Source of the DNA: DASPWV01 sp046727855
GTDB lineage: Bacteria > Acidobacteriota > Vicinamibacteria > Vicinamibacterales > UBA2999
Assembly: GCA_046727855.1 (NCBI GenBank)
Contig: JBKPDL010000026.1
Location: 4,023-68,022, forward strand
DNA length: 64,000 nucleotides
Direction of reading: 5' to 3'
The first letter of the stretch is position 1, and every line of letters begins with the position of its first letter. The translations under genes were made by a program, and so were the position numbers. Shown piece by piece: positions 51,423 to 60,548 of the stretch. The notes below the pieces were generated by a model. That model saw only the letters and a program-made list of their open reading frames with translations. It did no database searches and had not been told where the DNA came from.

Positions 51423-52966
51423 CACTATTCGTCGGCCTGACGCTGCTCCACACCTGGCCGCTCGCTTCGGATCCTGCGCATCTTTCACGACTCGACAACA
51501 GCGACACGGCGTTCAATACCTGGGTGGTCGCGTGGGATCAACATCAGCTGACGCGCGATCCGCTGCACCTCTTCGAGGCGCCGATTTTTTATCCCGAGCA
51601 CGACACGCTCGCGTATTCGGAGCACCTCATCGTTCCGGCGATCATCGGGCTGCCGTTTGCATGGGCGGGCGCCTCGCCGGTGCTGCTCTACAACCTGCTG
51701 GTGATGCTTGCCTTCGTCTTGTCGGGCCTGTTCATGTGCCGGCTGGTGACGATCTGGACCGGCAGCATCGCCGCGGGGGTGATCGCCGGCGCGTTGTTCG
51801 CGTTCAACGCGCACGTGCTGACGCGCTTTGCGCATCTGCAGGCGCTGCACGTCGAATTCATTCCAATCGTGTTGTACGCGCTCGATCGGCTGCTCACCGA
51901 TCCACGACTTCGCTATGCAGCCCTGCTCGCTGTCGGATTCGTACTGCAGTCACTGTGCTCCAACCACACGATGGTGATGCTCGGCGGCGCGCTTGCTGTT
52001 GCGGTGCTGGTACGCCCTGAAACGTGGCACACGCCCCGACGAGTCTGGTCGCACCTGGCGCTTGCGGGCGCGGCGGGCGCGCTCGCGCTGACGCCGATTC
52101 TGCTGCCCTACTACCGGGTCCATGCGACACAAGGGCTGAATCGCTCCATCGAGGAGGTGCGACTCTATTCGGCCACCTGGGCCGATTATTTCGCCACCGC
52201 GGGGCGTGTCCATTACTCGCTGTGGGCACATCGGCTCGCGGCGGACCGCACGGCGCTGTTTCCCGGCTTCACCGCCGTGCTGCTGTCGTTGGTGGCAATC
52301 GCAACGGGCGAGGCGTGGCGCAATCGCCGCGCACGACTGCTGTTGCCGTTCGCGGTCGCAGGCGTGCTGCTCTCGTTCGGCGCCAATTTGCCGGGCTACG
52401 CCTGGCTGCAGGAGCACATCGGCCTGCTGCAGGGAATTCGCGCGGCTGCACGCTGGGGATACCTGCTGCTCGTCGCCGTTGCGGTGCTCGCTGGATTCGG
52501 CGTCGCGGTTCTCCAGCGACACTTCGGGTCGCGGTCGTGGTGGGCTGCGCTCGTCGTGGCGCTCGTTGGTGCCGTCACGATCGAAGCCCTGCGGGCTCCT
52601 CTGGCGCTTGTCCGGTTCGAGGGCGTCCCCTCCGTGTTCGGCCGGATGCGCGCACACGAAGTGCGCGCGATCGTGATGTATCCGCTCTATCAGGGCGAAG
52701 TGTTCTACTTGAACGCCCGCTACTTGCTCGATCAGACGCGCCACTGGAAGCCGCTCGTGAACGGCTACAGCGGCTTCGCGCCGGAGAGTTACGTGCAGCG
52801 CGCGGCACGGCTCAATCGTTTTCCCGCACCCGAAGCGGTCGCCGAACTGCGCGCGCTTGGCGTCAGCCACGCCATGCTGCACTACCGCGCGCCCGAGCTG
52901 CGCAGTCACCCAGATTTGGAGTTGGTGCTCGAACAGGAAGGATGGTCGGTGTATCGGATCCGCTAG
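51389..52966 (+). CDS. Polytopic membrane protein, paralogue of the preceding gene
   Basis: A 525-aa protein starting at a GTG 34 bp inside the previous gene. It shares the same layout: HLSRLDNSDTAFNTWVVAWDQHQLTRDPLHLFEAPIFYPEHDTLAYSEH near the start, about ten membrane helices, and a shared late motif (WKPLVNGYSGF here, WFPLINGYSDH in the neighbour). It ends VLEQEGWSVYRIR, comparable to DVWLFEIVDW. The pair looks like a tandem duplication that has diverged. Function unknown; GT-C-like by topology. Confidence 0.7.
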   Translation: MAVRNRRLAEVALFVGLTLLHTWPLASDPAHLSRLDNSDTAFNTWVVAWDQHQLTRDPLHLFEAPIFYPEHDTLAYSEHLIVPAIIGLPFAWAGASPVLLYNLLVMLAFVLSGLFMCRLVTIWTGSIAAGVIAGALFAFNAHVLTRFAHLQALHVEFIPIVLYALDRLLTDPRLRYAALLAVGFVLQSLCSNHTMVMLGGALAVAVLVRPETWHTPRRVWSHLALAGAAGALALTPILLPYYRVHATQGLNRSIEEVRLYSATWADYFATAGRVHYSLWAHRLAADRTALFPGFTAVLLSLVAIATGEAWRNRRARLLLPFAVAGVLLSFGANLPGYAWLQEHIGLLQGIRAAARWGYLLLVAVAVLAGFGVAVLQRHFGSRSWWAALVVALVGAVTIEALRAPLALVRFEGVPSVFGRMRAHEVRAIVMYPLYQGEVFYLNARYLLDQTRHWKPLVNGYSGFAPESYVQRAARLNRFPAPEAVAELRALGVSHAMLHYRAPELRSHPDLELVLEQEGWSVYRIR

Positions 52967-53054
52967 AAGGTTGAACCACACACTTCACAGATTCTGAATC
53001 GGTGAAATCCGTGCAACATGTGGCTCGTTTTCTTCGGGGTCAATTGCTGCGGCG

Positions 53055-55457
53055 CTATTTGCCCGTGGTCTTCTTCTTCTTCGGCGCAGCGGCCTTCTTC
53101 GCCGGCGTCACTTTCGTCGCCGTCGATTTCCGCGCCACGGACTTTCCGGCTGCCGGCTTGCTGGTCGACGCCTTCTTGGTTACCGGCTTCTTGGTGGTCT
53201 TCTTGGCCGCAGCCTTCTTCGTGCTCGGCTTGGACGTGACTTTCGCCACGTACTTCGCCGCTGCCGGCCGGAACACCGGCGAAGGCTGCACGCCGTTGCC
53301 GTACAGCCGGCGATAATCTTCCGCGGTGCCGAGAATACGCTTCACGTAGTTCTGCGTCTCAGGGAACGGGATGTCGTCGATGAATTCGTCCTGCTCGAGA
53401 TCGGGCTTGTCTTTGCGCCACCGCGCCACCCGGCTTTCCCCCGCGTTGTAGCTGGCGATGGCGTAGTGCAGGGCGCCGAACATGCGAATCAGCTCCGACA
53501 AATAGTGCGTGCCGATGCGCGCATTGAGTTCGGCTTCGGTCAGGCGTGACGGTGAGAACGGCCGAATCCCGAGCTCCTTGGCGAAGCGACGACCGGTCGT
53601 CGGCATCACCTGCATCAGTCCGATCGCGTTGGCGGAGGAAACAATTCCCGCGTCGAACGTCGACTCCTGTCCGATCAGCGCCGCAACCAGGTACGGATCG
53701 AGGTCGTTCTGCTGCGCGTAGCTCTGAATCATCGGCCAGTGATCGAGCGGAAAGATCACCTGCAGGATTTCGGTCGGCAGGCTCTCACCGCCAGCGGTCA
53801 TGTACTGCGGATAGGCGCGCTTCATCGCGTTGATCCCGAGGCGCAGATTGCCGATTTTGTGCTGCACCAGCGCGATCGTCGCCTGTAGCGGCGCCGAATC
53901 GCCGTAGATGCGTTGCGCGTGCTGCAGCTCCGCGAGCGCCGGGTGATAGAGCTGCAACGCGATCAGCCGCGAAATGCGATCGAGCGTGGGCGGCGGAGGC
54001 GGCGGGGGCGCGATTGCACGCCGCACACCCGGAGTGATGGTCGCTTCTTTTCGCTCGGCGAGCCGCTTCCACGCCAGCCGGCCATAGTACGTGTTCAGAT
54101 AATCGGTCGCGGCAAGGCGATAGCGGTCGGTGGCGTCGGTCCGATTGCCAAGGCCGTCGTAGGCACGCGCGCTCCAGTACAGCCACGCCGGACGATAGTC
54201 CGAGCGCGGGAATGCCGCGGCTCCGCGCTCGAAGATCCGGACGGTTTCGCCATACTCGTCGTTGCGATAGGCCCACCAGCCCGCCTTCCAAGCGGCGCGC
54301 TCGGCGTACCTGCCGGTTGGAAACTTGTCGACCATCTCGCGAAAGATCTCAGCGGCGCGTGCGGCTTCGTCCGCGCGCACGTAGTGCGTGGCCACATCGT
54401 TGAGCGCTTCTTCCGCGCGTGCCCCTCGCGGATACGCCGTGACAAAGGCGCGCACCATCGATCGATACGCGTCGGTTTCGCCCAGGTCGCGCGTGACGCC
54501 AAGCAGCGCGAACTGCGCTTCCTCAGCGTATTTGGGGTGATTGAGATACAGCCGCAGCATGTCGCGCGCCGCGCGGTTGCGGCCTTCCTGCGCGTCGAGC
54601 GCCGCCAGATGGATGGCGACCAGGTCGCGATCTTCGCCCGCGACATGACTACGCACCCGCTCGTAGGCGCTGCGGGCGGGCGACAAACGGCGCGCTTTGA
54701 ACAGCGCCTCAGCGCGATCGAGCTCCTTTTTGGCCGCCGCTGGATCGTCAAGATCGAATCCGTCGATCCGCTCCAGTCCGAGCTCCGCTTCGTTGCCTTC
54801 CTGCGTGAGCGGGAACGTCTCGAGCACGTAGCGGAACGCCTCGCGCGCTCGATCGCGATGGCCGTTCATCTCCGCCATCATGCCGAGCTTGAGCCACGCG
54901 GTTTGCGGCGCGCCAAGGCTCCGTTTGACCAGGCTCTCGTAAATCGCTTCGGCGCCCGAGTAGTCGCTCCGCGCCTCGCGCACGTCAGCCTGTCGCAGCG
55001 CCCCCGCTTCCGGAAGATAGCCAAGCAGGTCCTGCGCCGCGACCGAGGCAAACGCGTTCTCGGCCTCCTCGAGCCGATTCAGCCGCTGGAGGGCGATCCC
55101 GGTGTAATAACGGGCGTAAGGCGCAACCTCGGTCGAGGCAAGCGCCGGCGCGTTCACCAGCGGCAACGCAGTGGCGGCATCCCCGGTCTGCTCGAGCATC
55201 CGCACGCCTTGTGCGAGTTGCACCAACACCCCGGGGGCCGCCGCAGAGCTCTTGGCGGGCGCGTACCACATGGCCTCGAGCGTTTCCGGCACGGCCGGGT
55301 GAAGCGTCGGGGACAGGGGCGCAGCGATCGTACTCGGTATGCCCGCGGTGACGAGCTCCTGCTGGGCGTCGGGCAATGCCGTCCCGGCCTGTACCGAGAG
55401 CAGCAGCGCCGAGGCGAGCAGCGCGAAGAGCAGACGCGTGTTGGTGCGTTCGTTCAT
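53055..55457 (-). CDS. Soluble lytic murein transglycosylase (Slt70-like) with Lys-rich tail
   Basis: An 800-aa protein starting at MNERTNTRLLFALL (signal peptide to about residue 28). Residues 60-560 are a helical TPR-like superhelix. The SLT catalytic domain is at about 590-730: LDPYLVAALIGQESTFDAGIVSSANAIGLMQVMPTTG (catalytic Glu in GQES), IGTHYLSELIRMFG and YAIASYNAGESRVARW. The last 60 or so residues are almost only Lys, Ala, Thr, Ser and Pro, like histone H1 tails. It cleaves peptidoglycan to 1,6-anhydro products. Its start overlaps the upstream hypothetical gene by ATGA. Confidence 0.93.
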   Translation of the reverse strand: MNERTNTRLLFALLASALLLSVQAGTALPDAQQELVTAGIPSTIAAPLSPTLHPAVPETLEAMWYAPAKSSAAAPGVLVQLAQGVRMLEQTGDAATALPLVNAPALASTEVAPYARYYTGIALQRLNRLEEAENAFASVAAQDLLGYLPEAGALRQADVREARSDYSGAEAIYESLVKRSLGAPQTAWLKLGMMAEMNGHRDRAREAFRYVLETFPLTQEGNEAELGLERIDGFDLDDPAAAKKELDRAEALFKARRLSPARSAYERVRSHVAGEDRDLVAIHLAALDAQEGRNRAARDMLRLYLNHPKYAEEAQFALLGVTRDLGETDAYRSMVRAFVTAYPRGARAEEALNDVATHYVRADEAARAAEIFREMVDKFPTGRYAERAAWKAGWWAYRNDEYGETVRIFERGAAAFPRSDYRPAWLYWSARAYDGLGNRTDATDRYRLAATDYLNTYYGRLAWKRLAERKEATITPGVRRAIAPPPPPPPTLDRISRLIALQLYHPALAELQHAQRIYGDSAPLQATIALVQHKIGNLRLGINAMKRAYPQYMTAGGESLPTEILQVIFPLDHWPMIQSYAQQNDLDPYLVAALIGQESTFDAGIVSSANAIGLMQVMPTTGRRFAKELGIRPFSPSRLTEAELNARIGTHYLSELIRMFGALHYAIASYNAGESRVARWRKDKPDLEQDEFIDDIPFPETQNYVKRILGTAEDYRRLYGNGVQPSPVFRPAAAKYVAKVTSKPSTKKAAAKKTTKKPVTKKASTSKPAAGKSVARKSTATKVTPAKKAAAPKKKKTTGK

Positions 55458-56176
55458 GTCCGGAAACCCGGAAGCGCCGGGTCGCCACCACACAGCGTGG
55501 CCACGAGCTCCTGGTGGAACAGCTCCGCGCGAGTTCGCAATGAGGCCGGCACGCGTTCGTCGTAGATTCGACGAGCCCGCTCAATCTCCGGTCCCATGTG
55601 CGAGAGCAGATTTCGTGAGCGCCGGCCTTCGTCCACGGCCGGCTCGTGGTTCGACTTGATGTCCAGCAGCAAGAGTCGTGCACAACCCCGCGCCGATTCT
55701 TCGGGGCCTTGTGAGGCCTCAGCGTCTGCACGCATCGGCATAGACGCCTCATTTCGAGTGCATTCCTGCGCTTTCGCCTCAGGGGTGGGCTGGGGCGAGG
55801 CGGACCCGGCGGGTGCTTCGGACGTTTGTTGCGGTGTGCCTTTCGTCGGAGGTACCCAGAAGCGCGGCGTTGGCGTGGTGCTCGCCGCCTTCTGCACCGA
55901 CAACGCTTCGAGGCAGCGCGACGCATGCCGCACCAGAATTTCGATCACCTCGGGCCAACTGCTCGGCACTGCTTGTTCGCGACCATCTTCGTCGACACGT
56001 GCGCGAAACGCAGCGAGTGCCGTGGCGACGGACTGTTGAATCCGTTCTTCAGGCGACATGTTTTCGTTGGACCGGACGTAAGTCGCGGCCGGGGGCAGGC
56101 CGGCCCAGCCGGGAAACGCCGCGTCTCGTGAGCTGGGGACGTCCGTTTGTGCATTATCGGGAGTGCGATCCTGCAA
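55454..56176 (-). CDS. Hypothetical protein coupled to the lytic transglycosylase
   Basis: A 240-aa soluble protein with no signal peptide. An N-terminal helical region (MSPEERIQQSVATALAAFRARVDE) is followed by PSSWPEVIEILVRHASRCLEAL, a Pro/Ala/Thr-rich linker (about residues 105-160), and a C-terminal helical block IERARRIYDERVPASLRTRAELFHQELVATLCGG. I do not recognise a family. Its stop overlaps the transglycosylase start (ATGA), so the two are co-translated, hinting at a link to cell-wall turnover. The start could also be at an internal ATG (MSPEERI). Confidence 0.6.
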   Translation of the reverse strand: MQDRTPDNAQTDVPSSRDAAFPGWAGLPPAATYVRSNENMSPEERIQQSVATALAAFRARVDEDGREQAVPSSWPEVIEILVRHASRCLEALSVQKAASTTPTPRFWVPPTKGTPQQTSEAPAGSASPQPTPEAKAQECTRNEASMPMRADAEASQGPEESARGCARLLLLDIKSNHEPAVDEGRRSRNLLSHMGPEIERARRIYDERVPASLRTRAELFHQELVATLCGGDPALPGFRT

Positions 56177-56244
56177 GTCAAGGTGGGCAAACCCCTAAAC
56201 TGCTGACCTCCAAGGCATTTGCGCGTTTCGATTGATGAGCGGGA

Positions 56245-56340
56245 TGGCCGGTTTCAGATTGGGATTGCAGATTGCTAGTCGGCCACTCCAATCGTCCTTC
56301 GCCCATCGAAGCCCTGCAATCTCGAGCATCGCCGCGCGTA
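56245..56340. repeat. Short GATTGCAG / CTGCAATC inverted words
   Basis: In the gap between the hypothetical gene and the oxidoreductase gene, CAGATTGGGATTGCAGATTG on the left is answered by CCAATCG and CTGCAATCTCG on the right. GATTGCAG and CTGCAATC are exact complements. Another small instance of a locus-specific inverted word. Confidence 0.45.
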
Positions 56341-56356
56341 TGGTTGAATTGGAGCG

Positions 56357-57346
56357 ATGCAGCGCCCCGTCCGCCTGGCGTTTCTCGGCTGCGGCTTCAT
56401 CACCGATGTGCACAGCCGACACCTGCGGAGTTTCAAGAACGAGATCGTCGCCAGCTATGCCAGCCGCGACGGCGCACGCGCGGAGACCTATCGGCAGCGT
56501 TACGCGGGCCATCGAAGTTACGCGGGCTATGCCGGCGCCATCGTTGACCCGGAGATAGACGCGGTCGTGATCGCCGTTCCGCCGCGCCTCCATCTCGATC
56601 TCGCGAAGCAGGCGCTGGCCGCTCGCAAGCACGTGCTCGTCGAAAAACCGGCGTTTCTTCGCCTCGAGGATTACCGCGCCGCACAAGCCGCGCGCGATCG
56701 TGCGGATCGCGTCATGCTGGTGGGCGAAAACGATCATTACAAGCCGCTCGCGGTGTCTTTGCGCAAGCTGCTCGCGAACGGCGCGATCGGCGAGATGGTA
56801 TTTGCGCACTTCACGACCATCGCGCTTCGCCCCAAGGCAGCTGACGATTGGCGCAACGATGAATCAATGGCCGGCGGCGACGCGTTTTTCGAAGAAGGTA
56901 TTCACTGGCTGCATATCGCGAACAGCCTCGGACCAAAAATCACGACGATCCAGGGATATCGCCCGTCGGTGTGCCGCGACGGCGCCGACCGGCGGTGCAA
57001 AAGCATGATGGTCGCGTTCCGCTACGACAACGACGCGGTCGGTTCGCTGTACTATTCCCGCGAGATTCCGTCGTTGCTGAAGGGCTTGCGTTTGTCGAAA
57101 CTGTTTGGCCGCAAAGGCATCATCACGTTTGAATCAAACGGCGCGTTCGTGCTGGCGCGCGGACACGGTTTCCCACGGCTGTTTTTTCCAGGCTTCAGGG
57201 ACATAAGGGGGTATCGTGCGATGTATCGCGATTTTCTCGGCGCCATCGCAGAGCATCGCGCGCCGCAAATGAGCCTTGAACGAGCGATGGACGATCAACG
57301 GTTGATGGAACAGATCTACGCGAGCGTCGCGCAGACGGTATCGTGA
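56357..57346 (+). CDS. Gfo/Idh/MocA-family oxidoreductase
   Basis: A 329-aa NAD(P)-dependent oxidoreductase with an N-terminal Rossmann fold (MQRPVRLAFLGCGFITDVHSRHL; DAVVIAVPPRLHLDLAKQALAARKHVLVEKPAFL, with the EKP lysine) and a GFO/IDH C-terminal domain containing the DAFFEEGIHWLHIAN His. Likely acts on a sugar or cyclitol. It overlaps the following GMC oxidoreductase gene by 4 bp (GTGA), forming a three-gene operon with it and the VOC protein. Confidence 0.9.
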   Translation: MQRPVRLAFLGCGFITDVHSRHLRSFKNEIVASYASRDGARAETYRQRYAGHRSYAGYAGAIVDPEIDAVVIAVPPRLHLDLAKQALAARKHVLVEKPAFLRLEDYRAAQAARDRADRVMLVGENDHYKPLAVSLRKLLANGAIGEMVFAHFTTIALRPKAADDWRNDESMAGGDAFFEEGIHWLHIANSLGPKITTIQGYRPSVCRDGADRRCKSMMVAFRYDNDAVGSLYYSREIPSLLKGLRLSKLFGRKGIITFESNGAFVLARGHGFPRLFFPGFRDIRGYRAMYRDFLGAIAEHRAPQMSLERAMDDQRLMEQIYASVAQTVS

Positions 57347-58881
57347 CTGGCCACTACGACATCGTCATCATCGGAAGCGGCGCCGGCGGCGGGACCATGG
57401 CGCACGCGCTCTCGGACACGCCCGCTCGCATTTTGATCCTCGAGCGCGGCGACTTCGTGCCGCAGGAGGAGGAGAACTGGAGTCCTGCCGCGGTCTGGAA
57501 GCAGTTGCGCTATCAGACGAAGGAACGCTGGTTGGACGAGCGCGGCGAGGAATTCTCTCCTTACAGTCACTACTGCGTCGGCGGCAATACGAAATTCTGG
57601 GGAAGCGTCCTTTATCGACTGCGGCGCGAGGATTTTCAGGAGGTGGAACATCTCGATGGTGTTTCGCCGGCCTGGCCCATCGATTACGACACGCTGGCGC
57701 CTTACTACGATCGCGCCGAGCACCTCTACGACGTCCACGGCGAGGACGGCGCCGATCCGACCGAGCCGCCGCGTAAACCATATCCGCGTCCGGCCGTCCC
57801 GCACGCACCGCTGATGTCGGCGATCGCCGAACAGCTGCGAAGCCGCGGGCTGCATCCGTCGCCGCTCCCGCTCGGTCTCCGGGACGGCTGCGTTCTGTGC
57901 CGCACGTGCAATTCCTTTCCCTGCAAGCTGCACGCGAAAAGCGAAGCCGAGGTGTGCTGCGTGCGTCCGGCAATTGCGCGCCCCAACGTGACGTTGTGGA
58001 CCAACGCGTGCGCGACGCGTCTCCTCACCGATCCGTCCGGAAAGAAAGTTGCTGCCGTCGAAGTGGAACGCAATGGCGAGACGCTGAAGGTCAAAGCCGC
58101 GCTCGTGGTGGCGTCCTGTGGGGCGGTTAACTCCGCTGCGCTTCTCCTCCGCTCGGGCAACGACAAACATCCGAACGGACTCGGCAACTCCTCCGGACTG
58201 GTCGGTAAGCGCTACATGGCGCACCTTGCCACCATGATGCAGGGCTTCCATCCGCTTCGACGCAACCAGACGGTCTTTCAAAAGACGCTTGCGATCAACG
58301 ACTTCTATCTGCCAGGCGCTCACACCGATTACCCGCTCGGACAGATCCAATCGCAAGGACGGACGCACGGCGTCATGGCGCAAAGCGTGGTGCCGTGGAT
58401 TCCGTTGTGGGCGTACGAATCGTGGGTGGAGCGCGGCGTCGACTGGCTCGCGATGTCGGAGGATCTGCCCGACGCCAACAACTGCGTGACGGTGGAACGC
58501 GACGGACGAATACGCCTGCGCTATCGTCCGAACAACCTGCTCGCGCACGAGACGCTCGTGCGAAAGGCCAAACGCCTGCTGCGGCAGCTTGGTTTCTGGC
58601 TGGTCGTGACTCATTCACATGGAAGCAAGAACACAACGCATCAGTGCGGGACATTGTGCTTCGGCACCAACCCGCGCGAGTCGGTGCTCGATCCTTATTG
58701 CCGCTCGCACGATGTCGAGAACCTGTTTGTCGTCGACGCGTCGTTCTTCCCTTCGTCTGCCGCCGTGAATCCCGGACTAACGATTGCCGCCCAAGCGCTC
58801 AGGGTTGCGGATCACATCAAGGCAACAGATCTGAACACCTGGAGCGGCCGCTCTGTAGATCGGGCTGTGGGCATTTCATGA
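57343..58881 (+). CDS. GMC-family FAD-dependent oxidoreductase
   Basis: A 512-aa flavoprotein with the FAD dinucleotide motif YDIVIIGSGAGGGTMAHALSDTPARILILERGD (residues 4-37), the GGNTKFWGSVLYR segment (about 82-95), a Cys-rich stretch CVLCRTCNSFPC (about 185-196) and the C-terminal GMC block THQCGTLCFGTNPRESVLDPYCRSHDVENLFVVDASFFPSSAAVNPGLTIAAQALRVADHI. Such enzymes oxidise sugar or alcohol hydroxyls. It starts at GTG. It is translationally coupled to both neighbours. Confidence 0.92.
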   Translation: MTGHYDIVIIGSGAGGGTMAHALSDTPARILILERGDFVPQEEENWSPAAVWKQLRYQTKERWLDERGEEFSPYSHYCVGGNTKFWGSVLYRLRREDFQEVEHLDGVSPAWPIDYDTLAPYYDRAEHLYDVHGEDGADPTEPPRKPYPRPAVPHAPLMSAIAEQLRSRGLHPSPLPLGLRDGCVLCRTCNSFPCKLHAKSEAEVCCVRPAIARPNVTLWTNACATRLLTDPSGKKVAAVEVERNGETLKVKAALVVASCGAVNSAALLLRSGNDKHPNGLGNSSGLVGKRYMAHLATMMQGFHPLRRNQTVFQKTLAINDFYLPGAHTDYPLGQIQSQGRTHGVMAQSVVPWIPLWAYESWVERGVDWLAMSEDLPDANNCVTVERDGRIRLRYRPNNLLAHETLVRKAKRLLRQLGFWLVVTHSHGSKNTTHQCGTLCFGTNPRESVLDPYCRSHDVENLFVVDASFFPSSAAVNPGLTIAAQALRVADHIKATDLNTWSGRSVDRAVGIS

Positions 58882-59396
58882 AGGTCCGAACGTTCAGTCA
58901 CGCGGGGGTTACGGTTTCTGATTTCAACAAAGCCGTCCGCTTTTACTGGGACGTGTTTGGCTGTCCGCTGGTCGGCGTCGCCGACACGCCGCCCGAGCGT
59001 GTGCGAAGTTTTTTCGGTGTGCACGGCGAGATGCCGCGCTGCAAGATTGGGTGGATTCGCGTACCCGGCGGCGGCGTGCTCGAGATCTTCGAGTTTCAGC
59101 CGCAGCTGCCGCCAGGCGCGGTGGCCTGGCAGCGCGTGGGCCTCACGCACATTTCGTTCAACGTGCGCAATCTCCAACGGTGGTACGAGTACCTCCTGAG
59201 CAAGGGTGTCGAGTGCGTCAGCAAACCCGAGCGTTCGCCACGGGGGCACTCGTTTTTCTTTGTGAAGGATTTCGACGGCAATCTGATCGAGCTGATGGAT
59301 CTTGGCTATATGTACTACGTGCTTGGGTGGCTCGGTCCGTTAGGCGGTTGGCTCTTTCGCCGCGGCATGTACAAGAAGTACTACACGGACAACTGA
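58878..59396 (+). CDS. VOC-superfamily (glyoxalase/dioxygenase-like) protein
   Basis: A 172-aa protein with two beta-alpha-beta-beta-beta modules: FSHAGVTVSDFNKAVRFYWDVFGCPLVG (residues 6-33) and GLTHISFNVRNLQRWYEYLLSKGVECVS (about 92-120), ending in FVKDFDGNLIELMDLGY. Metal ligands His8, His95 and a Glu in LIELMD are in place. A hydrophobic C-terminal tail (YVLGWLGPLGGWLFRRGM) is unusual for the family and might contact membrane. The start overlaps the GMC stop by ATGA. The reaction is unknown; a lyase/epimerase step on the oxidised sugar is conceivable. Confidence 0.85.
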   Translation: MKVRTFSHAGVTVSDFNKAVRFYWDVFGCPLVGVADTPPERVRSFFGVHGEMPRCKIGWIRVPGGGVLEIFEFQPQLPPGAVAWQRVGLTHISFNVRNLQRWYEYLLSKGVECVSKPERSPRGHSFFFVKDFDGNLIELMDLGYMYYVLGWLGPLGGWLFRRGMYKKYYTDN

Positions 59397-59574
59397 CAAA
59401 TTGTCAGTCGCTGCCAGTTTTTCCCGTGACAAGACCCGGAGGCGCACAACGACCTTCCTCGAAGTGCCCGTAAATTCCTCCCGTTGATCGCCGCTTCAGC
59501 TGGCGGCGTTCCTGCAGAGCCCCAGGATTGTGTTGAGAATTTCCGCCCTGGCATTTCTCGCGTTCACGGCGCCG

Positions 59575-60423
59575 TTACGGCAAGTTCAAGAACCGTCCAA
59601 GAAATTGGCGCGCGCCGACGGTATCGAGCCGATAGTTGAAGTTGTTCGCGCGGCAGTTCGGATCGCCGCCGGTCGTCGTCGACACGATCATGTTGGTGCC
59701 GGGGACAAACTGCGGCGAACCCGAATCACCAAAGCAAAGGCCGCCGAGATCGGTGGCTTCGGCGGTTTGATTGAACCGCAACCACGCCAGCGTTATTCCT
59801 TTCACCTCCGATATGCTCGTGCGCCGACGGCCGTCGAACAGGAACTGCGTGCCGCGCCGCTGCTGCCACACCGGGACGACGCCGTAGCCGACAAGTTCGA
59901 CTTCCATGTGCTGGAGGTCCCCGGACGCTTTGAGGCCGTCCAGATACCCCGCGGGCGGTAATGAGACGGCGGGAAGGTCTGGCACTGATCCTGCCGGGAG
60001 CAGCAGCACGGCGGAATCGTAGAGGTTACCGACGTCGTGGCCAAATCGCGGGTCCCACGCGAACGCCGCGGCGGCAATCGGATTCTCCGGCCGTCCTACA
60101 CCATCGCGCGGGTCGCCGTCGAACGACACCCAGAATGCGGTGACACCTCCCATGACCAGCGGCGCGACGCAGTGCCCCGCCGTGAGGAACACATCACTGG
60201 CGCCATCTTTGGCGGGTCCGGCGTACGACCCGGAACAAATGATCTCGAACCATTCGATCGTGCCGTTGGCGTTGAAATCGGCGTACATCGCGCCGACCAT
60301 TGGATGTTGGTCCCCGTCGAGTTGGCCGCCCCAGGCGGCATACGCGACTGCGCGTGCGGCGAGCGTGACGGCAATCGTCAGACTGCCCACGTTCCGCTTC
60401 AACGGTTCGATCGTGCGTTTCAT
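59575..60423 (-). CDS. Secreted trypsin-like serine protease
   Basis: A 282-aa protein with an N-terminal signal (about residues 1-30). The S1 triad is visible: His in FLTAGHCVA (about residue 83), Asp in NLYDSAVLLLP (about 136) and Ser in LCFGDSGSPQFV (about 234). Substrate-pocket elements are less clear. It ends with a short helix-like stretch (GARQFLGRFLNL). It stands alone between convergent and divergent neighbours; the flanking 180-bp gap (59397-59574) shows no feature. Probably an exported degradative enzyme. Confidence 0.85.
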   Translation of the reverse strand: MKRTIEPLKRNVGSLTIAVTLAARAVAYAAWGGQLDGDQHPMVGAMYADFNANGTIEWFEIICSGSYAGPAKDGASDVFLTAGHCVAPLVMGGVTAFWVSFDGDPRDGVGRPENPIAAAAFAWDPRFGHDVGNLYDSAVLLLPAGSVPDLPAVSLPPAGYLDGLKASGDLQHMEVELVGYGVVPVWQQRRGTQFLFDGRRRTSISEVKGITLAWLRFNQTAEATDLGGLCFGDSGSPQFVPGTNMIVSTTTGGDPNCRANNFNYRLDTVGARQFLGRFLNLP

Positions 60424-60548
60424 GCGGCACCTCTTTCGGGGTCAGCGCGGATATTCGGTTTCCCGTCGCGGCATGTCAAGATCGGTCTGCGATCGCATCA
60501 ATTGTCTGTGCAGCATGCTAGGATTCCGCACATCCTCTGAGGAAGCGT

